Shown here in pieces: positions 29,446 to 33,875 of a stretch of 33,875 nucleotides of DNA; positions within the stretch are counted from its first letter, which is position 1; each line of letters begins with the position of its first letter. The notes beneath the pieces were generated by a model, which saw only the letters and a program-made list of their open reading frames with translations, had not been told where the DNA came from and did no database searches. Source of the DNA: Pseudomonadota bacterium (lineage in GTDB: Bacteria; Pseudomonadota; Gammaproteobacteria; Burkholderiales; Rhodocyclaceae). Both the position numbers and the translations under genes were made by a program. The stretch spans positions 1 to 33,875 of the forward strand of contig JAGTRU010000058.1 of NCBI GenBank assembly GCA_018261905.1, in the 5' to 3' direction.

Positions 29446-31316
29446 GCGTTGCACCCTCCCTTGACTAGCTGGATCGGCGAGGTCGGCACGAAATGCTCGA
29501 TCGCCTTCGGCCCGCAGGGCTGCACGCACAGGCCGCAACCGGTACACACCGAAGTTTCGATGCGCACCCAGGCCAGATCGACGACCCGCCCGTTCGGCTT
29601 GGTTTCCTGGCCGCGCCGGGTGACGTGAATGGCCGGACAGCCGACGTCGATACAGCTACCGCAACCGGTGCATTTATCCTCAACCACCGCGTAGGGCTTG
29701 AGCTTGTGATAATCCTTGACCAGCACGCAGGGCTGGTCGGTGATGATGACCGAAACTTCCGGCACCTTCACTTCTTCGCGGATGGTCTTGAAGAGCACCG
29801 GCAGTTCGTAGGGATTGACCTTGTGCACGCGCTCCGGCTTGACGCCGAGCGATTCGACGAGCTTGACGAAATCGACGCGCGGCGCCTCTTCGCCGTGCAG
29901 GCCGTAGCCGTTGCCCGGATTGTTCTGACCACCGGTCATGCCGACGGCGCGATTGTCGAGCAGCAGCACCGTGACATTGCCCTTGTTGTAGACAATGTCG
30001 AGCAGGCCCTGCATGCCCATGTGCAGGAAGGTCGAATCGCCGATCACGGCAAGAATGCGCTTGCTCTCGTCGGAAGCGCCGCGGCCCTTGTCGAGGCCGA
30101 GCGCAACGCCCATCGAGGCGCCCATCGAGACGCAGGTATCGAGCGCGTTCCACGGATGTCCCGCGCCCAGGGTGTAGCAGCCGATATCGCCGGCAATGGT
30201 CAGGTTGCGCACCTGCGACAGGGTGTAATAGACGCCAAGGTGCGGACAGGCGACGCACATCGTCGGCGGCCGCGGGAAGACCGGCAGCGGCGCGACCTGC
30301 TGTGCCGCCGGGACTTCTTCGCCGAGCAGTTTGGCGATCGCCGGTTTCAGCACATTCGGCGACAGCTCGCCCTGGCGTGGCAGGATTTCCTTGCCGAGCA
30401 CCGCCAGGCCAATAGCCTTGAGTTCGGTCTCGACCAGCGGCTCGACTTCCTCGACGACGACGACCTGGTCGACCAGGGCCGCCAGCTCGCGGCATTTCTC
30501 GAAGGGCACCGGGCAGGAAAAGCCGAGTTTCAATACCGGCGCATCCGGGAAGGCTTCCTTGACATGCATGTAGGCCGGGCCGGAGGTGATGAAACCGACG
30601 CGGCGGTCGCTGCCTGGCTCAATGAAATTGAGCGGCGAGGACTCGGCGAATTCGCGCAGCTTGTCATCGCGCTCGAACATCAGCGGGATACGCTTGCCGG
30701 CATTGCCCGGCACCATCACGAAACGTGATGCTTCCTTCTGGAAACCGGCACCTTCGTGCGGCACGCGCTCGCCGACGGTGACCAGCGCCTTGACGTGATT
30801 GATGCGCGTCGTCATGCGCAGGATGACCGGCACCTGGAACTGTTCGGAAAGTTCGAAAGCCGCCTTGGTCATCGCGTAGGCTTCCTGCGAGTCGGCCGGC
30901 TCGAACACCGGCAGATGGGCGAAGCGTCCCCAGTAGCGCGAATCCTGCTCGTTCTGTGAGGACGACAGGCCGACGTCGTCGGCAATGGCGATCACCAGCC
31001 CGCCGATCACGCCGGTCAGGGTCAGGGTCATCAGCGCATCGGAGGCGACGTTCATACCGACATGCTTCATGCAGCAGAAGGCACGCGAGCCGGCATAGGC
31101 GGCGCCGATGGCGACTTCCAGCGAAACCTTCTCGTTGACCGACCACTCGGCGTAGAGATCGGGATAGGTCGAGATGACTTCCAGCATCTCGGTCGCCGGC
31201 GTGCCCGGATAGGCCGCCGCCACCTTGACGCCGGATTCCCAGACGGCACGCGCCACGGCTTCGTTGCCGGACAAGAATAACCGGCTAGCGGCCGGCGCAG
31301 GCATTACTGCAGCCAT
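29442..31316 (-). CDS. iorA: Indolepyruvate ferredoxin oxidoreductase, alpha subunit
   Basis: 624 residues. The N-terminal pyrimidine-type domain has FLSGNEAVARAVWESGVKVAAAYPGTPATE. The thiamine diphosphate domain (about 350-520) has CVACPHLGVYY, AGDIGCYTLG, VIGDSTFLHMG and DNRAVGMTGGQNNPG. The C-terminal ferredoxin domain carries two [4Fe-4S] motifs, CTGCGSCIDVGCP and CTGCGLCVQPCGP. The enzyme is oxygen-sensitive and works in amino-acid/aromatic-acid metabolism under low oxygen, in line with the FNR-type box upstream. Ribosome site AGGAG lies 9 bases before the ATG. The gene is divergent from aceE. Confidence 0.97.
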   Translation of the reverse strand: MAAVMPAPAASRLFLSGNEAVARAVWESGVKVAAAYPGTPATEMLEVISTYPDLYAEWSVNEKVSLEVAIGAAYAGSRAFCCMKHVGMNVASDALMTLTLTGVIGGLVIAIADDVGLSSSQNEQDSRYWGRFAHLPVFEPADSQEAYAMTKAAFELSEQFQVPVILRMTTRINHVKALVTVGERVPHEGAGFQKEASRFVMVPGNAGKRIPLMFERDDKLREFAESSPLNFIEPGSDRRVGFITSGPAYMHVKEAFPDAPVLKLGFSCPVPFEKCRELAALVDQVVVVEEVEPLVETELKAIGLAVLGKEILPRQGELSPNVLKPAIAKLLGEEVPAAQQVAPLPVFPRPPTMCVACPHLGVYYTLSQVRNLTIAGDIGCYTLGAGHPWNALDTCVSMGASMGVALGLDKGRGASDESKRILAVIGDSTFLHMGMQGLLDIVYNKGNVTVLLLDNRAVGMTGGQNNPGNGYGLHGEEAPRVDFVKLVESLGVKPERVHKVNPYELPVLFKTIREEVKVPEVSVIITDQPCVLVKDYHKLKPYAVVEDKCTGCGSCIDVGCPAIHVTRRGQETKPNGRVVDLAWVRIETSVCTGCGLCVQPCGPKAIEHFVPTSPIQLVKGGCNA

Positions 31317-31351
31317 GAGTGCTGCTCCTGTAAATAAGGCAAAAGCCGACG

Positions 31352-31392
31352 ATTATAAAAGAATGCGGGGGAGCGGACTTGATACATCTCAA
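31352..31392 (-). promoter_or_regulatory. iorAB promoter with FNR/Anr box at about -41
   Basis: Minus strand perfect -10 TATAAT (31352-31357) with no good -35. Instead TTGAGATGTATCAA (31379-31392) matches the FNR consensus TTGAT-N4-ATCAA at 9 of 10 positions, centred about 40-41 bases from the predicted start (31345). This is the class II activator position. Confidence 0.7.
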
Positions 31393-31457
31393 GCAGTTGT
31401 TTGGTGTTGAGTTGTTTCATTTTCTAGGGTTGGCGCATTGGTGAAGGTTGTCGCTGT

Positions 31458-31498
31458 TTTGGCGGTTGTTTTCCGCCAAGCGGAAAACAACCGCCAAA
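31458..31498. repeat. Perfect 19-base inverted repeat with 3-base loop
   Basis: The left arm TTTGGCGGTTGTTTTCCGC (31458-31476) is exactly complementary to 31480-31498, around CAA. It lies in the 411-base divergent gap between iorA and aceE; no gene is supported there. It could extrude as a cruciform or form an RNA hairpin. Confidence 0.9.
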
Positions 31499-31587
31499 CA
31501 ATCCACCCTCTTCCCGCAAGGCGAAACCTCACGCCCAACAATAGATACCAACCCCACAAAAAACCCAACAACAAACCTTTCAATATA

Positions 31588-31616
31588 TTGCACGATGCGA
31601 ATTTTGATTTTACAAT
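31588..31616 (+). promoter_or_regulatory. aceE promoter
   Basis: TTGCAC (31588-31593), exact 17-base spacer, TACAAT (31611-31616), giving a start near 31623 and a leader of about 105 bases. The direct repeat AC(G/A)ATGCGAA occurs twice, 20 bases apart (31592-31601 and 31612-31621), straddling the -10, and may be a repressor site. An inverted repeat ACACC-AACTA-GGTGT follows at 31622-31636. Confidence 0.6.
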
Positions 31617-31674
31617 GCGAAACACCAACTAGGTGTAAACACGGGCTCGCGAACCGATCCGTAAAGAGCTAAAG

Positions 31675-31699
31675 TTGTTTTGCTCAACAGGCAAAACAA
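31675..31699 (+). promoter_or_regulatory. Hairpin in the aceE leader
   Basis: TTGTTTTGC (31675-31683), loop TCAACAG, GCAAAACAA (31691-31699), a perfect 9-base stem 28 bases before the start codon. It may stabilise the mRNA or bind a regulator. Confidence 0.4.
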
Positions 31700-31727
31700 A
31701 ATGAAAAACCAACTTTGGAGACAAATC

Positions 31728-33875
<2,148 letters not shown>

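Noticed and set aside
31438..31632. 64-codon plus-strand frame
   Set aside because: Its codons run through the 19-base inverted repeat and the aceE promoter; composition is low-complexity.

Overview
The window reads as a GC-rich chromosome segment from a betaproteobacterium. A member of the Rhodocyclales (Azonexus/Dechloromonas/Azoarcus-type) fits best, judged from protein style: a homodimeric AceE, an IorAB pair, two sigma-54 enhancer-binding regulators, a T6SS VgrG and an IS91-type transposase paired with an integrase. This is inference from gene content; no rRNA is present to confirm it.

Layout. 1-975: 5' part of a vgrG (minus), cut by the window edge. 1119-4261: a sigma-54 response regulator and its histidine kinase (minus, overlapping). 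4373-5877: a divergent outer-membrane barrel and a small periplasmic PBP-like protein. 6371-10968: a tightly packed operon behind a very good sigma-54 promoter. It encodes a thermostable-hemolysin/GNAT-like protein, an acyl-activating ligase, a haem-oxygenase-like di-iron protein, an SDR, an exported TPR protein and a 49-residue membrane peptide, and ends near a strong terminator. This looks like an uncharacterised lipid or signal biosynthesis cluster and is the main candidate for a new system. 11263-12535: two proteins of unknown function with a repeat and a possible small RNA between them.

12706-15462 is a scarred mobile island. It holds a decayed copy of the 3' end of an RND pump gene, two 96-bp direct repeats, a BrnT/BrnA toxin-antitoxin pair with a leaderless promoter, broken integrase and IS91 transposase genes (the latter split by a 60-bp palindrome), and a DUF2004-like gene that starts like an integron cassette. 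15527-19728: an intact RND pump and its membrane fusion protein. 20055-25051: a CoA-transferase and a GntP permease behind a sigma-54 promoter, with a PAS/AAA+ regulator next door (an HbcR-like hydroxybutyrate or short-chain acid module). 25109-26144 is mostly empty apart from one small possible membrane protein and a repeat fragment. 26145-31316 (minus): tRNA-Ala(CGC), Sua5/TsaC, PurE, FolD and IorBA, with an FNR-type box at about -41 of iorA. 31728-33875: aceE, running off the right edge.

A roughly 165-bp palindromic intergenic repeat occurs three times plus one half copy (6044, 11623, 19822, 25779). Translational coupling by ATGA overlaps is used repeatedly (kinase/regulator, hemolysin-like/ligase, di-iron/SDR, TPR/peptide, fusion protein/pump, iorA/iorB). 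Several genes are probably linked by sigma-54 control, but which regulator acts on the 6371 promoter cannot be read from sequence alone.
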